Shown: positions 44,883 through 55,961 of the stretch, piece by piece
Numbering within the stretch: the stretch's first letter is position 1
Layout of the letters: each line of letters starts with the position of its first letter
NCBI RefSeq assembly: GCF_002870125.1
Contig: NZ_PNEO01000009.1
Span: forward strand, 62,001 to 126,000
Origin: Burkholderia sp. WAC0059
Lineage (GTDB): Bacteria; Pseudomonadota; Gammaproteobacteria; Burkholderiales; Burkholderiaceae
Direction of reading: 5' to 3'
DNA length: 64,000 nt
Made by a program: the position numbers and the translations under genes
The notes under the pieces: model-generated
Databases searched by the model: none
Seen by the model: the letters and a program-made list of their open reading frames with translations, nothing else
Told to the model about the DNA's origin: nothing

Positions 44883-45101
44883 TCAGCCCGGTCCCGCCTG
44901 CGGCGCGCCGGCGGCCGCGTCGGCGAGGCATTCGGGGCACAGGCAACGCCCCTGCGGCTCCAGCCGGTCCACCGGCAGCGCGGGCAGCGTCTTGCACCAG
45001 CAGTCGAACGGCTCGGCTTGCCGGCCGCAATCGAACGCGCAACCGCAGCGCGGGCAGCGCGCGCGTTTCAGACCGGAAGCGGACGAGGCGGACGAAGTCA
45101 T
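44883..45101 (-). CDS. Cysteine-rich CWC family protein
   Basis: A 72-residue protein with eight or nine cysteines in pairs: CPRCGCAFDCG, FDCWCKTLPA and CLCPECLAD. This is the pattern of the Cys-rich CWC family, named after its Cys-Trp-Cys motif, and suggests a small zinc-binding fold. The function is unknown. The ATG at 45101 was chosen because it precedes the first Cys pair by a short Ser-rich stretch. Upstream lies the minisatellite. Confidence 0.78.
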   Translation of the reverse strand: MTSSASSASGLKRARCPRCGCAFDCGRQAEPFDCWCKTLPALPVDRLEPQGRCLCPECLADAAAGAPQAGPG

Positions 45102-46681
<1,580 letters not shown>

Positions 46682-46795
46682 CCCGTTCCTTGCCCCGGCC
46701 GTGCGCGCGTTCGCGGCGGCCGGCACCCCGATAACCCGTAACCCCAGCCCAGGTTCCGGCCCCGCGCCGGCCGCCCCGCCCCGATCCGCCGCGAG

Positions 46796-47566
46796 ATGAC
46801 CTACCCCCGCCTGCACCGCCGCCGGCCGCGGCGCGCCGCGCCCACGCCGGTCTGGCTGTTCGACCTCGACAACACGCTGCACGCCGCGTCGCGCGCGGTC
46901 TTTCCGGCCATCAACGAGGCCATGACGCAGTACATCGTCGATGCGCTCCGGATCACCCGCGCCGAAGCCGACCATCTGCGCACGCTCTACACGCAGCGCT
47001 ACGGCGCGACGCTGCTCGGGCTCGCGCGTCACCACCCGATCGACCTGCACGACTTCCTGAAGGTGGTCCACACGTTTGCCGACCTGCCGTCGATGCTCCA
47101 CGCCGAGCGCGGCCTCGCGCGCACGCTCGCCGCGCTGCCGGGCCGCAAGATCGTGCTGACCAACGCGCCCGAGGCCTACGCCGGCGCGGTCCTCGCGCAG
47201 CTCGGCATCGCGCGGCTCTTCGAATCGGTCGTCGCCATCGAGCACATGCGCGAGCGCGACGGCATCTGGCGCGCCAAGCCCGACCGTGCGATGCTGCGTC
47301 GGACCCTGCGCCGCGCGGGCGTGGCCCCCGCCGATGCGGTCCTCGTCGAGGACACGCGCGGGCATCTGAAGCGCTACCGGCCGCTCGGCATCCGCACCGT
47401 CTGGATCACGGGGCACCTGCCGGCCTCGGGCGGCGGTCGCCCGCACTATATCGACCACCGCATACGTTCGTTAAAATCGCTACAACCGGGTACCCGCGCG
47501 TGGCGTTCGGGTCGATCGAAGGGGCGACACTCATGCAGCCAACCGACAGGCGGGACGCAACCGTAG
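46796..47566 (+). CDS. HAD-superfamily pyrimidine 5'-nucleotidase-like phosphatase
   Basis: A 256-residue HAD hydrolase of the Sdt1/PPase type that dephosphorylates pyrimidine nucleotides or vitamin-like phosphates. Motif I is FDLDNTLHAA (nucleophile and acid Asp), motif II is VLTNAPEAY, Lys is in GIWRAKPDRAM and motif IV is VLVEDTRGHLK. The first ~18 residues are basic. The end overlaps slmA by 34 bases, which is long for this region; the last 30 residues may be read-through of weak constraint. Confidence 0.88.
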   Translation: MTYPRLHRRRPRRAAPTPVWLFDLDNTLHAASRAVFPAINEAMTQYIVDALRITRAEADHLRTLYTQRYGATLLGLARHHPIDLHDFLKVVHTFADLPSMLHAERGLARTLAALPGRKIVLTNAPEAYAGAVLAQLGIARLFESVVAIEHMRERDGIWRAKPDRAMLRRTLRRAGVAPADAVLVEDTRGHLKRYRPLGIRTVWITGHLPASGGGRPHYIDHRIRSLKSLQPGTRAWRSGRSKGRHSCSQPTGGTQP

Positions 47567-48213
47567 AGCAGGAACCGCTGCAGGCCGGCGGCGGCACGGT
47601 ACGGCGCATGACGCGCCCGAAGCCGGGCGAGCGCCGCGTGCACATCCTGCAGGCGCTCGCGGCCATGCTGGAAGCGCCGCGCGGCGAAAAGATCACGACG
47701 GCGGCGCTGGCCGCGCGCATCGGCGTGTCGGAGGCGGCGCTCTACCGCCATTTCGCGAGCAAGGCCCAGATGTTCGAGGGGCTCATCGACTTCATCGAGC
47801 AGACGCTCTTCGCCCTCGTCAACCAGATCGTCGCGAAGGAGCCGAACGGCGTGCTCCAGGCGCGCGCCATCGCGCTCATGCTGATCCACTTCTCCACGAA
47901 GAACGCGGGCATGACGCGCGTGCTCACCTGCGAGGCGCTCGTGGGCGAGCACGAGCGCCTCGCGGCGCGCGTCAACCAGATGATCGAGCGGATCGAGGCC
48001 TCGCTACGCCAATGCCTGCGCATGGGTCTCATGGAGGCCAACGCGCAGCCCGACGGCGCGACGGTGCCGCTGCCAGAGGGCTACGATCCGGGCGTGCGCG
48101 CAAGCCTCGTCGTGAGCTACGTGATCGGCTGCTGGCACCGCTACGCCCAGAGCGGCTTCGCGCGCACGCCGCTCGAGCACGCCGACGAGCAACTGCGGCT
48201 CATCCTGCAGTAG
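47533..48213 (+). CDS. slmA: Nucleoid occlusion factor SlmA (TetR family)
   Basis: SlmA binds chromosomal SBS sites and stops FtsZ rings forming over the nucleoid. The 226-residue protein has a TetR helix-turn-helix (KITTAALAARIGVSEAALYRHFASKAQMFEGLI, quoted in pieces: ITTAALAARIGVSEA and LYRHFASKAQMF). The all-helical C-terminal domain includes NAGMTRVLTCEALVGEHERL, a SlmA marker. GAAGGGG precedes the ATG at 47533. TAAAAT near 47470, inside the HAD gene, may be its own -10 box. Confidence 0.93.
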   Translation: MQPTDRRDATVEQEPLQAGGGTVRRMTRPKPGERRVHILQALAAMLEAPRGEKITTAALAARIGVSEAALYRHFASKAQMFEGLIDFIEQTLFALVNQIVAKEPNGVLQARAIALMLIHFSTKNAGMTRVLTCEALVGEHERLAARVNQMIERIEASLRQCLRMGLMEANAQPDGATVPLPEGYDPGVRASLVVSYVIGCWHRYAQSGFARTPLEHADEQLRLILQ

Positions 48214-48261
48214 CGGCGCCACGCGACATCGGCGGCGGCGCTGCGGCAGCCTTTTTTCCGC

Positions 48262-48267
48262 TATACT
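48262..48267 (+). promoter_or_regulatory. -10 box of the metX transcript
   Basis: TATACT lies about 20 bases before the first stem of the SAM-II riboswitch, so transcription would begin near 48274, just before the aptamer. No clear -35 box is seen. Confidence 0.5.
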
Positions 48268-48287
48268 TTGCGTCCATCGGAAATACC

Positions 48288-48372
48288 GGCGCGCCGATTT
48301 GTCGACTCGATTGCGGGCGCGCGAACCGGAACGGGCGCGTCCCCCGGTTCATTACAAATGCGGCTAAAGAGG
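48288..48372 (+). promoter_or_regulatory. SAM-II riboswitch aptamer in the metX leader
   Basis: Stem P1 is GCGCGCC (48289-48295) with GGCGCGC (48316-48322). Its loop begins GAUUU and ends AUUGCG, as in the known SAM-II aptamer. After a variable hairpin (GAACCGG / CCGGUUC, 48323-48350) the conserved 3' block ACAAAUGCGGCUAAAGAGG follows, matching the SAM-II pattern AAAUG-NN-GCUAAA-R-AGG. ACUC in the loop can pair with GAG at the 3' end to close the pseudoknot. SAM-II riboswitches repress methionine genes when SAM is plentiful. I matched this by eye to the remembered consensus. Confidence 0.82.
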
Positions 48373-48440
48373 TCGTCAGCCGCGCCCCTCCTTTCCAGCG
48401 CCCCGCAGACACCATTTAGCCGCCTCTGTCACCAAGGCGG
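48360..48440 (+). promoter_or_regulatory. Expression platform of the metX riboswitch
   Basis: GCGGCUAAA (48360-48368), the 3' strand of the aptamer, can pair perfectly with UUUAGCCGC (48415-48423). That second strand can instead help form CCGCCU (48420-48425) paired with AGGCGG (48435-48440), which hides the ribosome site. The two states exclude each other. With SAM bound the aptamer holds GCUAAA and the ribosome site is masked; without SAM the site is free. Confidence 0.65.
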
Positions 48441-48445
48441 AATGA

Positions 48446-49600
48446 ATGGAATCGATTGGGATCGTCGCTCCACAGAACCTGCATTTCGACGAACCGCTAC
48501 CGCTGCAGAACGGCAGTTCGCTCGCCGGCTACGACCTGATGGTCGAGACCTACGGCACGCTCAACGCCTCGCGCAGCAACGCGGTACTCGTCTGCCACGC
48601 GCTCAACGCCTCGCATCACGTCGCCGGCATCGACGCCGACGACCCGAAGAACGTCGGCTGGTGGGACAACATGGTCGGGCCGGGCAAGCCGCTCGACACG
48701 AACCGCTTCTTCGTCATCGGCGTGAACAACCTCGGCTCGTGCTTCGGCTCCACCGGCCCGATGAGCCTCGACCCGGCCACGCAGCGCCCCTACGGCGCGC
48801 GCTTTCCGGTCGTCACGGTCGAGGACTGGGTCAACGCGCAGGCGCGCGTCGCCGACCGCTTCGGCATCGGACGCTTCGCGGCCGTCATGGGCGGCAGCCT
48901 CGGCGGCATGCAAGCGCTCGCCTGGAGCATGATGTACCCGGACCGGCTCGGCCACTGCATCGTGATCGCCTCGACGCCGAAGCTCTCGGCGCAGAACATC
49001 GCGTTCAACGAGGTGGCGCGCTCGGCCATCCTCTCCGATCCCGACTTCCACGGCGGCGACTACTACGCGCACGGCGTGAAGCCGCGGCGCGGGCTGCGCG
49101 TGGCGCGCATGATCGGCCACATCACCTACCTGTCCGACGACGACATGGCCGAGAAATTCGGCCGCGCCCTGCGCCGCGAGAGCCGCGCCGACGGCGTCGC
49201 CGACACGTACAACTTCAATTTCGACGTCGAATTCGAGGTCGAGTCGTATCTGCGCTACCAGGGCGACAAGTTCGCCGAGTACTTCGACGCGAACACCTAT
49301 CTGCTGATCACGCGCGCGCTCGACTACTTCGATCCCGCGAGAGCGTTCGACGGCGACCTCACGGCCGCGCTCGCGCACACGAAGGCGAGCTATCTCGTCG
49401 CGAGCTTCACGACCGACTGGCGCTTCGCGCCGACGCGCTCGCGCGAGCTCGTGAAGGCGCTGCTCGACCACAAGCGTCAGGTCACCTACGCCGAAATCGA
49501 CGCGCCGCACGGGCACGACGCGTTCCTGCTCGACGACGCGCGCTATCACAACCTGATACGCGCCTATTACGAGCGCATTGCCAGCGAGGTGGGCGCATGA
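48446..49600 (+). CDS. metX: Homoserine O-acyltransferase
   Basis: MetX activates homoserine by acylation (acetyl or succinyl), the first committed step of methionine synthesis. The 384-residue alpha/beta hydrolase-fold protein has [22 protein letters not shown], the nucleophile elbow [10 protein letters not shown] and the catalytic His in [11 protein letters not shown]. The ribosome site AGGCGG is five bases from the ATG and lies in a switchable hairpin. The stop overlaps metW. Whether the acyl donor is acetyl- or succinyl-CoA cannot be stated with certainty; metW-linked MetX enzymes are often succinyl-specific. Confidence 0.95.
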   Translation: MESIGIVAPQNLHFDEPLPLQNGSSLAGYDLMVETYGTLNASRSNAVLVCHALNASHHVAGIDADDPKNVGWWDNMVGPGKPLDTNRFFVIGVNNLGSCFGSTGPMSLDPATQRPYGARFPVVTVEDWVNAQARVADRFGIGRFAAVMGGSLGGMQALAWSMMYPDRLGHCIVIASTPKLSAQNIAFNEVARSAILSDPDFHGGDYYAHGVKPRRGLRVARMIGHITYLSDDDMAEKFGRALRRESRADGVADTYNFNFDVEFEVESYLRYQGDKFAEYFDANTYLLITRALDYFDPARAFDGDLTAALAHTKASYLVASFTTDWRFAPTRSRELVKALLDHKRQVTYAEIDAPHGHDAFLLDDARYHNLIRAYYERIASEVGA

Positions 49601-50205
49601 ATCCCAAAGCATTCGACAACCTTTCGACGCGCCCGGACTTTCGCACCATCGCGCGCTGGGTCGAGCCGCGCGCGAGCGTGCTCGACCTCGGCTGCGGCGA
49701 CGGCTCGCTGCTTGCGCTCCTCGCCGAGGAGCTCGAGGTCTCCGGCTACGGCATCGAGATCAACGACGCGGGCGTGCTCGCGGCCACGCGCAACGGCGTG
49801 AACGTGATCCAGCAGAACCTCGAGGACGGCCTGCGCCTCTTCGAGGACGGCAGCTTCGACTTTGCGATTCTTTCGCAGACCCTGCAGACCATCCACCAGA
49901 CCGCCGCGATCCTGCGCGAGACGGTGCGCGTCGGACGCGAATGCATCGTGTCGTTCCCGAATTTCGGCTACTGGCCGCATCGGCTCTCGGTGCTGCGCGG
50001 GCGCATGCCGGTGTCGAAGTCGCTGCCCTACCAGTGGCACAACACGCCGAACGTGCGGGTGCTAACGGTGAAGGACTTCGAGGCGCTCGCGCCGGAAGTG
50101 GGCATCGAGATTCTCGACCGCGCGGTGCTGCACGGCGGTCAGACCGTGCGCTGGGGCGTGAACTGGCGTGGTAGTCTTGCAGTCTATCGCGTCAGGAAGC
50201 GCTGA
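49597..50205 (+). CDS. metW: Methionine biosynthesis protein MetW
   Basis: A 202-residue protein with a SAM-binding Rossmann motif ([18 protein letters not shown]) and the MetW-specific segments [29 protein letters not shown] and [12 protein letters not shown]. MetW partners with MetX; in pairs of this type it is required for full acyltransferase activity. The four-base overlap with metX means both are under the riboswitch if it acts on translation through coupling. Confidence 0.95.
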   Translation: MNPKAFDNLSTRPDFRTIARWVEPRASVLDLGCGDGSLLALLAEELEVSGYGIEINDAGVLAATRNGVNVIQQNLEDGLRLFEDGSFDFAILSQTLQTIHQTAAILRETVRVGRECIVSFPNFGYWPHRLSVLRGRMPVSKSLPYQWHNTPNVRVLTVKDFEALAPEVGIEILDRAVLHGGQTVRWGVNWRGSLAVYRVRKR

Positions 50206-50252
50206 CGCCGCTCCGTCCGCCCGAACTCCAAGCCAGCCCAGCCGCCGACGAC

Positions 50253-51647
50253 ATGCCGATTCAGCCCCGCGAAGCGCCCGCCCTGACCGCTCACGAGGAA
50301 CACCCCGGCTGGCGTGCGTATCTGAATACGCACATGCTGATCTGCGTTTTTCTCGGCTTCACCTCGGGGCTGCCGCTCTTCACGCTGGTCTATCTCGTGC
50401 AGGCGTGGCTGCGCTCCGAGGGCGTGAACATCCGGGAGATCGGGCTTTTCGCGCTGATCCAGCTCCCCTACACCTGGAAGTTCGTCTGGGCGCCGCTGAT
50501 GGACCGCTACGTGCCGCGCCTGCCGGGCTGGCGGCCCGGACGACGGCGCGGCTGGATGCTCCTCACACAGATTCTCGTCGCCGCGGCCATCGCCTCGCTC
50601 GGCTTCGTGTCGCCGCGCGAATCGATCTGGACCGTGGCCGCGCTGACCACGCTCGTCGCGTTCTTCAGCGCGAGCCAGGACATCTCGATCGACGCCTACC
50701 GGCGCGAACTGCTCACCGACCCGCAGCAGGGCCTCGGCAACGCGGTGCACGTGAACGCCTACAAGATCGCCGCGCTCGTGCCCGGCTCGCTCGCGCTGAT
50801 CCTCTCGGACCATCTGCCCTGGCGCACCGTATTCGCCGTCACCGCGGCGTTCATGCTGCCGGGCATGATCATGACGCTCGTCGTCGGCGAGCCGCCCGTG
50901 CACGGCGCGCCGCCGAAGAACCTGCGCGAGGCGATCGTCGAGCCGTTCCGCGAATTCCTGCTGCGCGACGGCTGGCGCGGCGCGCTCCTCGTGCTCGCGT
51001 TCATCTTCCTCTACAAGCTCGGCGACACGATGGCGACCACGCTCTCGACGTCGTTCTTCCTCGACATCGGCTTCTCGCGCACCGAGATCGGCGTGATCGC
51101 GAAGACGACGGCGTTCGGCGCGAGCCTCGCGGGCGGGATCGTCGGCGGCGTGGCGCTCGTGAAGATCGGCATCGGCCGCGGCCTCTGGATCTTCGGTTTC
51201 CTGCAGATGGTCTCGACGCTCGGCTTCGCCTGGCTCGCGCAGCTCGGCCCCGGTTCGCCGTCGCTCGCACTCGTCGCCCATCTGGCCGCGACGGCCGGCA
51301 ACGCGATATCGACGATCGCGTCGACGTTCGGCCTCGACGCCCAGGCGCACCTCGACCCGCGCGCGCTGGCGCTCGCGCTCGTGTACGGCTTCGAAACCTT
51401 CGCGACGGGCCTCACGCTCGCGGCCTTCACGGCTTACATCGCGAGCACGACCGACCCGCGCTATACGGCCACGCAGTTCGCGCTCTTCACGAGCCTCGCC
51501 TCGGTACCGCGCACGCTCGCGGCGGCGGCGAGCGGCTACGCGGTCGCGCGGCTGCACTGGTTCGACTACTTCCTGCTCTGCACGGTGCTCGCCGTGCCCG
51601 GCATAGTGCTGCTCACCCGTATCGCTCCGTGGAGACGCGCGTCGTGA
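50253..51647 (+). CDS. ampG: AmpG family muropeptide permease
   Basis: A 464-residue MFS-type inner-membrane transporter that imports anhydro-muropeptides for peptidoglycan recycling and can feed AmpR-controlled beta-lactamase induction. About 12 membrane helices begin at LICVFLGFTSGLPLFTLVYL, with typical AmpG motifs EIGLFALIQLPYTWKFVWAPLMDRY and SASQDISIDAYRRELL. Length is close to E. coli AmpG (491). Its stop overlaps the GTG of the M48 protease gene. Confidence 0.92.
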   Translation: MPIQPREAPALTAHEEHPGWRAYLNTHMLICVFLGFTSGLPLFTLVYLVQAWLRSEGVNIREIGLFALIQLPYTWKFVWAPLMDRYVPRLPGWRPGRRRGWMLLTQILVAAAIASLGFVSPRESIWTVAALTTLVAFFSASQDISIDAYRRELLTDPQQGLGNAVHVNAYKIAALVPGSLALILSDHLPWRTVFAVTAAFMLPGMIMTLVVGEPPVHGAPPKNLREAIVEPFREFLLRDGWRGALLVLAFIFLYKLGDTMATTLSTSFFLDIGFSRTEIGVIAKTTAFGASLAGGIVGGVALVKIGIGRGLWIFGFLQMVSTLGFAWLAQLGPGSPSLALVAHLAATAGNAISTIASTFGLDAQAHLDPRALALALVYGFETFATGLTLAAFTAYIASTTDPRYTATQFALFTSLASVPRTLAAAASGYAVARLHWFDYFLLCTVLAVPGIVLLTRIAPWRRAS

Positions 51648-52741
51648 CGTCGAAAACAGGCGCCGCGGCGCGCGCAGACGTCGCCCGATGCGCGACGGCC
51701 ACGACCTGGGCGGCGGCCGTCGCGCTCGCGGCCGCCGTGCTCTCGGCCGCGGCCGCGGCCGAGACCGCCGGCAACGCGCCATCGGCGTCCGGGCCCGCGA
51801 GCAGCGGCAACGCGAAAAACGCCGGCAACGCCGGCGCCCTGCCGGCCGCGCGCTCCGCCGCCGGCCCGACAGCGACCGTGACAACCCCGGCCGCGCCGGC
51901 GCCGAACGTCGGCGACCTGCCGCCGGGAAGCTGGCGGCAGTTGCGCTTCGGCGGCACGTTCTCGACGCTGCGCAACCGGATTCCCTCGCCGGTGCTCGAA
52001 GCGCAGGCCGCCGCCGAATACGCCGAGATCGTGCGCGGCGCCGCGCACTCGGATCGCCTCTATCCGGACAACGATCCGCACGTGCTGCGCGTACTCTCCA
52101 TCGTCGAGCGGCTCGAGCCGTACTCGCTGAAATGGAGCGATCGCGTCAGCCACTGGAAATGGGAAGTCGCGGTCATCCGTTCGCCCGACATCCGCATGTA
52201 TTGTCTGCCCGGCGGCAAGATCGTCGTGTACGGCGGCCTGCTCGACCGCGTCGCGCTCAACAACGACGAGCTCGGCATGCTGCTCGGCCACGAGATCGCC
52301 CACGCGATCCGCGAGCACGTGCGCGAGCGGCTCGGCGAGCAGGAGGCCGCGCAGATCGGTTCGGGCACCGTGCCGCAATTGTTCGGCCTCGCCGACCTCG
52401 GCATGTTTCCGCTCGGCCTCGGCTCGCAACTGGCCACGTTGCACTACGGACTCGCCGACGAAACCGAGGCCGACGTGATCGGCAGCGAAATCGCCGCGCG
52501 CGCGGGCTTCGATCCGCGCGCGGCGCTCACGCTCTGGGACAAGCTCGCCGCTGCGACGCGCAGCGACGACGACCAGGGCTTCATCTACGTGCATCCGTAC
52601 ACGGCCGCGCGCCGCGCCGACATCGCGAAACGGCTTCCGGACATGCTGCCGCTCTACGCGAAGGCGATCGGCAAGCCGGTCGGCACGCTGCCCGGCTACC
52701 CCGGCGTCACCGTGCCGATGCGCCGCCGCGGGGCGCGGTAG
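51644..52741 (+). CDS. Secreted M48-family zinc metalloprotease
   Basis: A 365-residue protein with an N-terminal signal region (about 20-42, Ala-rich), a long Ala/Gly/Asn/Pro spacer to residue 90, and a peptidase M48 domain. The zinc site is GHEIAHAIREH near residue 216, and the third ligand Glu is in DETEADVIGSEIAARAG. Relatives such as BepA and LoiP guard outer-membrane proteins. I chose the GTG at 51644, preceded by GGAGAC and overlapping the ampG stop; no ATG lies before the signal. It lacks a visible TPR domain, unlike BepA. Confidence 0.86.
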   Translation: MTSKTGAAARADVARCATATTWAAAVALAAAVLSAAAAAETAGNAPSASGPASSGNAKNAGNAGALPAARSAAGPTATVTTPAAPAPNVGDLPPGSWRQLRFGGTFSTLRNRIPSPVLEAQAAAEYAEIVRGAAHSDRLYPDNDPHVLRVLSIVERLEPYSLKWSDRVSHWKWEVAVIRSPDIRMYCLPGGKIVVYGGLLDRVALNNDELGMLLGHEIAHAIREHVRERLGEQEAAQIGSGTVPQLFGLADLGMFPLGLGSQLATLHYGLADETEADVIGSEIAARAGFDPRAALTLWDKLAAATRSDDDQGFIYVHPYTAARRADIAKRLPDMLPLYAKAIGKPVGTLPGYPGVTVPMRRRGAR

Positions 52742-52743
52742 GA

Positions 52744-53523
52744 TCAACCGCCGTTCGCGTAGTCGTAATCGACCGTCAGCGGCGCGTGATCGCTGAACTT
52801 GATGTCGCGAAAGATCGAGGTGCCCTTCGCCGTGGCCGCGACGCCCGGCGTCGCGATCTGGTAGTCGATGCGCCACCCCACGTTCTTCGCGTACGCCTGG
52901 CCGCGGTTGCTCCACCAGGTGTACTGCTCGGGGCGCGAATCGAGCGTGCGGAACACGTCCACATAGCCGACCTCGTCGAAAAGCTGCGTGAGCCACGCGC
53001 GCTCCTCCGGCAGGCAGCCGGAGTTCTTCTGGTTGCCCTTCCAGTTCTTGATGTCGATTTCCCTGTGCACGATGTTGACGTCACCGCAAACGATCACCTC
53101 GCGCTCGCGCCTGAGCTGCGCGAGATGCGGCATGAACTCGTCCATGAAGCGGTACTTGGCCGCCTGGCGCTCTTCGCCGCTCGACCCCGACGGCACGTAT
53201 ACCGAAATGACCGAGAGCTTGCCGAAGCGCACCTCGACATAGCGCCCCTCGGGATCGAACTCGGCGCTGCCGAAGCCGATCAGCACGTCGTCGGGCGTGC
53301 GGCGCGCGTAGACGCCCGCGCCGCTGTAGCCCTTCTTCACCGCGTGCTGGAAGTAGCCCGTGTAGTCGTGCGGCGCGAGAAACTCGGGCGTCATGTCGTC
53401 CTGCGAGCACTTGATTTCCTGCACGCAGAGCACGTCGGCGTTCTGCTCGCCGAACCATTCGAAAAAACCTTTCTTCGCCGCCGACCGGATGCCGTTGAGG
53501 TTGGCGGTAATCACACGCAGCAT
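52744..53523 (-). CDS. xth: Exodeoxyribonuclease III
   Basis: A 259-residue AP endonuclease/3'-5' exonuclease for base-excision repair. The family motifs are in order: TANLNGIRSAAKKG, VQEIKCSQDDM, GAGVYARR, VICGDVNIVHREID (catalytic Asp and Asn), WRIDYQIATP and SDHAPLTVDY with the terminal catalytic His. It belongs to the ExoA/XthA group. Its start ATG is at 53523. It converges with the M48 gene, two bases apart. Confidence 0.95.
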   Translation of the reverse strand: MLRVITANLNGIRSAAKKGFFEWFGEQNADVLCVQEIKCSQDDMTPEFLAPHDYTGYFQHAVKKGYSGAGVYARRTPDDVLIGFGSAEFDPEGRYVEVRFGKLSVISVYVPSGSSGEERQAAKYRFMDEFMPHLAQLRREREVIVCGDVNIVHREIDIKNWKGNQKNSGCLPEERAWLTQLFDEVGYVDVFRTLDSRPEQYTWWSNRGQAYAKNVGWRIDYQIATPGVAATAKGTSIFRDIKFSDHAPLTVDYDYANGG

Positions 53524-53566
53524 GTTTTCGTCCTTGTATCGACGCGAGCGGCGCGCCTTTGCGTTG

Positions 53567-54406
53567 TCATTCGATCCTGATGCCCTTGAGCGACTCCTTC
53601 GCGGGCGGATATTCGAGCTTGAGGCTTTCGAGCAGGCGCAGCAGCAGCTTGCCGACCATCACGTTGCGATGCGGCTTCGAATCGGCCGGCACCACGTACC
53701 ACGGCGCGTAGTCGGTCGAGGTCGCGGCCAGCGCGGACTGGTAGGCGTGCCGGTAGTCGTCCCATTGCTTGCGCGCCTCGAGGTCGGAGACGTCGAACTT
53801 CCAGTGCTTGGTCGGGTCGTCGATACGCGACTGCAGCCGGCGGCGCTGCTCGTCCTTCGAGATGTGCAGCATGCACTTGATGATCGACGTGCCGTTCTCG
53901 GCGAGCAGCGCCTCGAAGTCGCGGATCTGCCGGTAGCGGCGCTCGCATTCGGCCTTGTCGATCTGGCCGAGCACGCGCGGCACCAGCACGTCCTCGTAGT
54001 GGCTGCGGTTGAAGATCGCGAGCTCGCCCGCCGCCGGCACCTGCCGGTGCACGCGCCAGAGGAAGTCGCGCGCGGCCTCGATGGGCGTGGGCGCCTTGAA
54101 CGGCACGATGCGCAGGCCGAGCGGATCGACTTCGTGGAACACGCCGCGGATCGTGCCGTCCTTGCCGCTCGTATCCATGCCCTGCAGCACCAGCAGCACG
54201 CGCTGGCGATGCTGCGCGTGCAGGCGCTCCTGCAGCGCGTCGAGCTTCGTGCCGAGGCCGGCCAGTTGATCGCGGTCGGCATCCTTGCCGCCGTCGGAAA
54301 ACGGCTTCGACGCAGGGTCGTAGTCGTCGAGCGAGAACTTCGCCGCCTTCTTGCCGTCGCCGTAGTGCGGCACGCGATAATCGTCGAGATCCGGTTCCTT
54401 CGCCAT
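53567..54406 (-). CDS. ppk2: Polyphosphate kinase 2 family (PPK2)
   Basis: PPK2 enzymes phosphorylate nucleotides with polyphosphate. The 279-residue single-domain protein has the Walker A motif LQGMDTSGKDGTIRG, a lid with WRVHRQVPAAGE and the Walker B-like IFNRSHYEDVL. Such short PPK2 proteins act on AMP or NDPs; class cannot be settled by eye. Two in-frame ATGs exist; the one at 54406 has GGAGGAGAAC before it, while the one at 54436 has no ribosome site. Confidence 0.92.
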   Translation of the reverse strand: MAKEPDLDDYRVPHYGDGKKAAKFSLDDYDPASKPFSDGGKDADRDQLAGLGTKLDALQERLHAQHRQRVLLVLQGMDTSGKDGTIRGVFHEVDPLGLRIVPFKAPTPIEAARDFLWRVHRQVPAAGELAIFNRSHYEDVLVPRVLGQIDKAECERRYRQIRDFEALLAENGTSIIKCMLHISKDEQRRRLQSRIDDPTKHWKFDVSDLEARKQWDDYRHAYQSALAATSTDYAPWYVVPADSKPHRNVMVGKLLLRLLESLKLEYPPAKESLKGIRIE

Positions 54407-54485
54407 GCGTCGTTCTCCTCCTCGTGACTTCGCCATGCGGCGCGCGACGGATGCGCGCGCCGCGCCGAAACCGCGCGCCGGGGGT

Positions 54486-55961
54486 TCAGGCCAGCTTCTT
54501 CTTCAGCAGCTCGTTCACCTGCTGGGGGTTCGCCTTGCCCTTCGTGGCCTTCATCGCCTGACCGATCAGCGCGTTGAACGCCTTCTCCTTGCCCGCGCGG
54601 AACTCTTCCACGGACTTCGGGTTCGCGGCCAGCACCTCGTCGAGGATGGCCTCGAGCGCGCCCGTGTCCGAAATCTGCCTGAGACCCTTCGCCTCGATGA
54701 TGCGGTCGGCCGCGCCCGCGTCGGCGGCCCGCTCGTCCCACATCGCGACGAACACTTCCTTCGCGATCTTGTTGGAAACCGTGCCGTCGGCGATGCGCTG
54801 CAGCAGCAGCGCGAGCTGCGCGGCCGAGACCGGGCTCGCGTCGATCTCGAGTCCGTCGCGGTTCAGTTGCGACGACACCTCGCCCATCAGCCAGTTCGCC
54901 GCCGCCTTCGCCTGGGACGCGCCGGCCTGCGCGACGACGGCCTCGAAATACGCGGCCATCGCCTTGCCCGACGTGAGCGCGCCCGCATCGTACGGCGTCA
55001 GGCCGTACTGCTCGACGAAGCGCTTTTGCATCGCCGCGGGCAGCTCCGGCAGCTCGCCCCTCACGCGCTCGATCCAGGCCGCGTCGATCACGAGCGGCAT
55101 CAGGTCCGGGTCGGGGAAGTAGCGGTAGTCGTGCGCGTCTTCCTTGCTGCGCATCGAGCGCGTCTCGCGCTTGTCCGGGTCGTAGAGGCGCGTTTCCTGG
55201 ACGACGGTGCCGCCGTCCTCGATCAGCTCGATCTGGCGGCGCACCTCGAACTGGATCGCCTCTTCGAGGAAGCGGAACGAGTTCAGGTTCTTGATCTCGG
55301 CGCGCGTGCCGAATGCTTTCTGGCCGACCGGGCGCACCGACACGTTCGCGTCGCAGCGGAACGAGCCTTCCTGCATGTTGCCGTCGCAAATGCCGAGCCA
55401 CACGACGAGCGTGTGCAGCGCCTTCGCGTAGGCCACGGCCTCGGCCGCGCTGCGCATCTCCGGCTCGGTGACGATTTCGAGCAGCGGCGTGCCGGCGCGG
55501 TTCAGGTCGATGCCCGTCATGCCGGCGAAGTCTTCGTGCAGCGACTTGCCCGCGTCCTCTTCAAGATGCGCGCGGGTCAGGTTGATGGTCTTCTCGTAGG
55601 CCTCGACGCCGGCCTTCTCGTTGGCCGGCACCTGGATCGTGACCTGCCCGCCCTGCACGACCGGAATCTCGTACTGGCTGATCTGATAGCCCTTCGGCAG
55701 GTCCGGGTAGAAGTAGTTCTTGCGCGCGAACACGCTGCGCGGCGCGACGCTCGCGCCGATGGCGAGACCGAGGCGGATCGCGCGCTCCACGGCGCCGCGG
55801 TTCATCACGGGCAGCACGCCCGGCAGCGCGAGATCGACGGGGCACGCCTGGGTGTTCGGCGCCGCGCCAAACGTGGTCGATGCGCCCGAGAAAATTTTCG
55901 AGGCCGTCGAGAGCTGCGCGTGCGTCTCGAGACCGATCACGACTTCCCACTGCATGGTCAT
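54486..55961 (-). CDS. gatB: Aspartyl/glutamyl-tRNA amidotransferase subunit B
   Basis: GatB, with GatA and GatC, converts mischarged Asp-tRNA(Asn) or Glu-tRNA(Gln) to the amide form. The 491-residue protein starts [18 protein letters not shown] and has [25 protein letters not shown] and DANVSVRP, the kinase-like tRNA-dependent domain. The C-terminal YqeY-like domain ends [14 protein letters not shown]. It overlaps gatA by four bases. The frame stays open upstream into gatA, so start choice rests on the family N-terminus. Confidence 0.96.
   Translation of the reverse strand: MTMQWEVVIGLETHAQLSTASKIFSGASTTFGAAPNTQACPVDLALPGVLPVMNRGAVERAIRLGLAIGASVAPRSVFARKNYFYPDLPKGYQISQYEIPVVQGGQVTIQVPANEKAGVEAYEKTINLTRAHLEEDAGKSLHEDFAGMTGIDLNRAGTPLLEIVTEPEMRSAAEAVAYAKALHTLVVWLGICDGNMQEGSFRCDANVSVRPVGQKAFGTRAEIKNLNSFRFLEEAIQFEVRRQIELIEDGGTVVQETRLYDPDKRETRSMRSKEDAHDYRYFPDPDLMPLVIDAAWIERVRGELPELPAAMQKRFVEQYGLTPYDAGALTSGKAMAAYFEAVVAQAGASQAKAAANWLMGEVSSQLNRDGLEIDASPVSAAQLALLLQRIADGTVSNKIAKEVFVAMWDERAADAGAADRIIEAKGLRQISDTGALEAILDEVLAANPKSVEEFRAGKEKAFNALIGQAMKATKGKANPQQVNELLKKKLA

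Noticed and set aside
50168..51643. N-terminal extension of the M48 protease through the ampG gene
   Set aside because: Antisense-free but out of frame with AmpG, Arg-rich and lacking any signal; the GTG at 51644 is preceded by a ribosome site.
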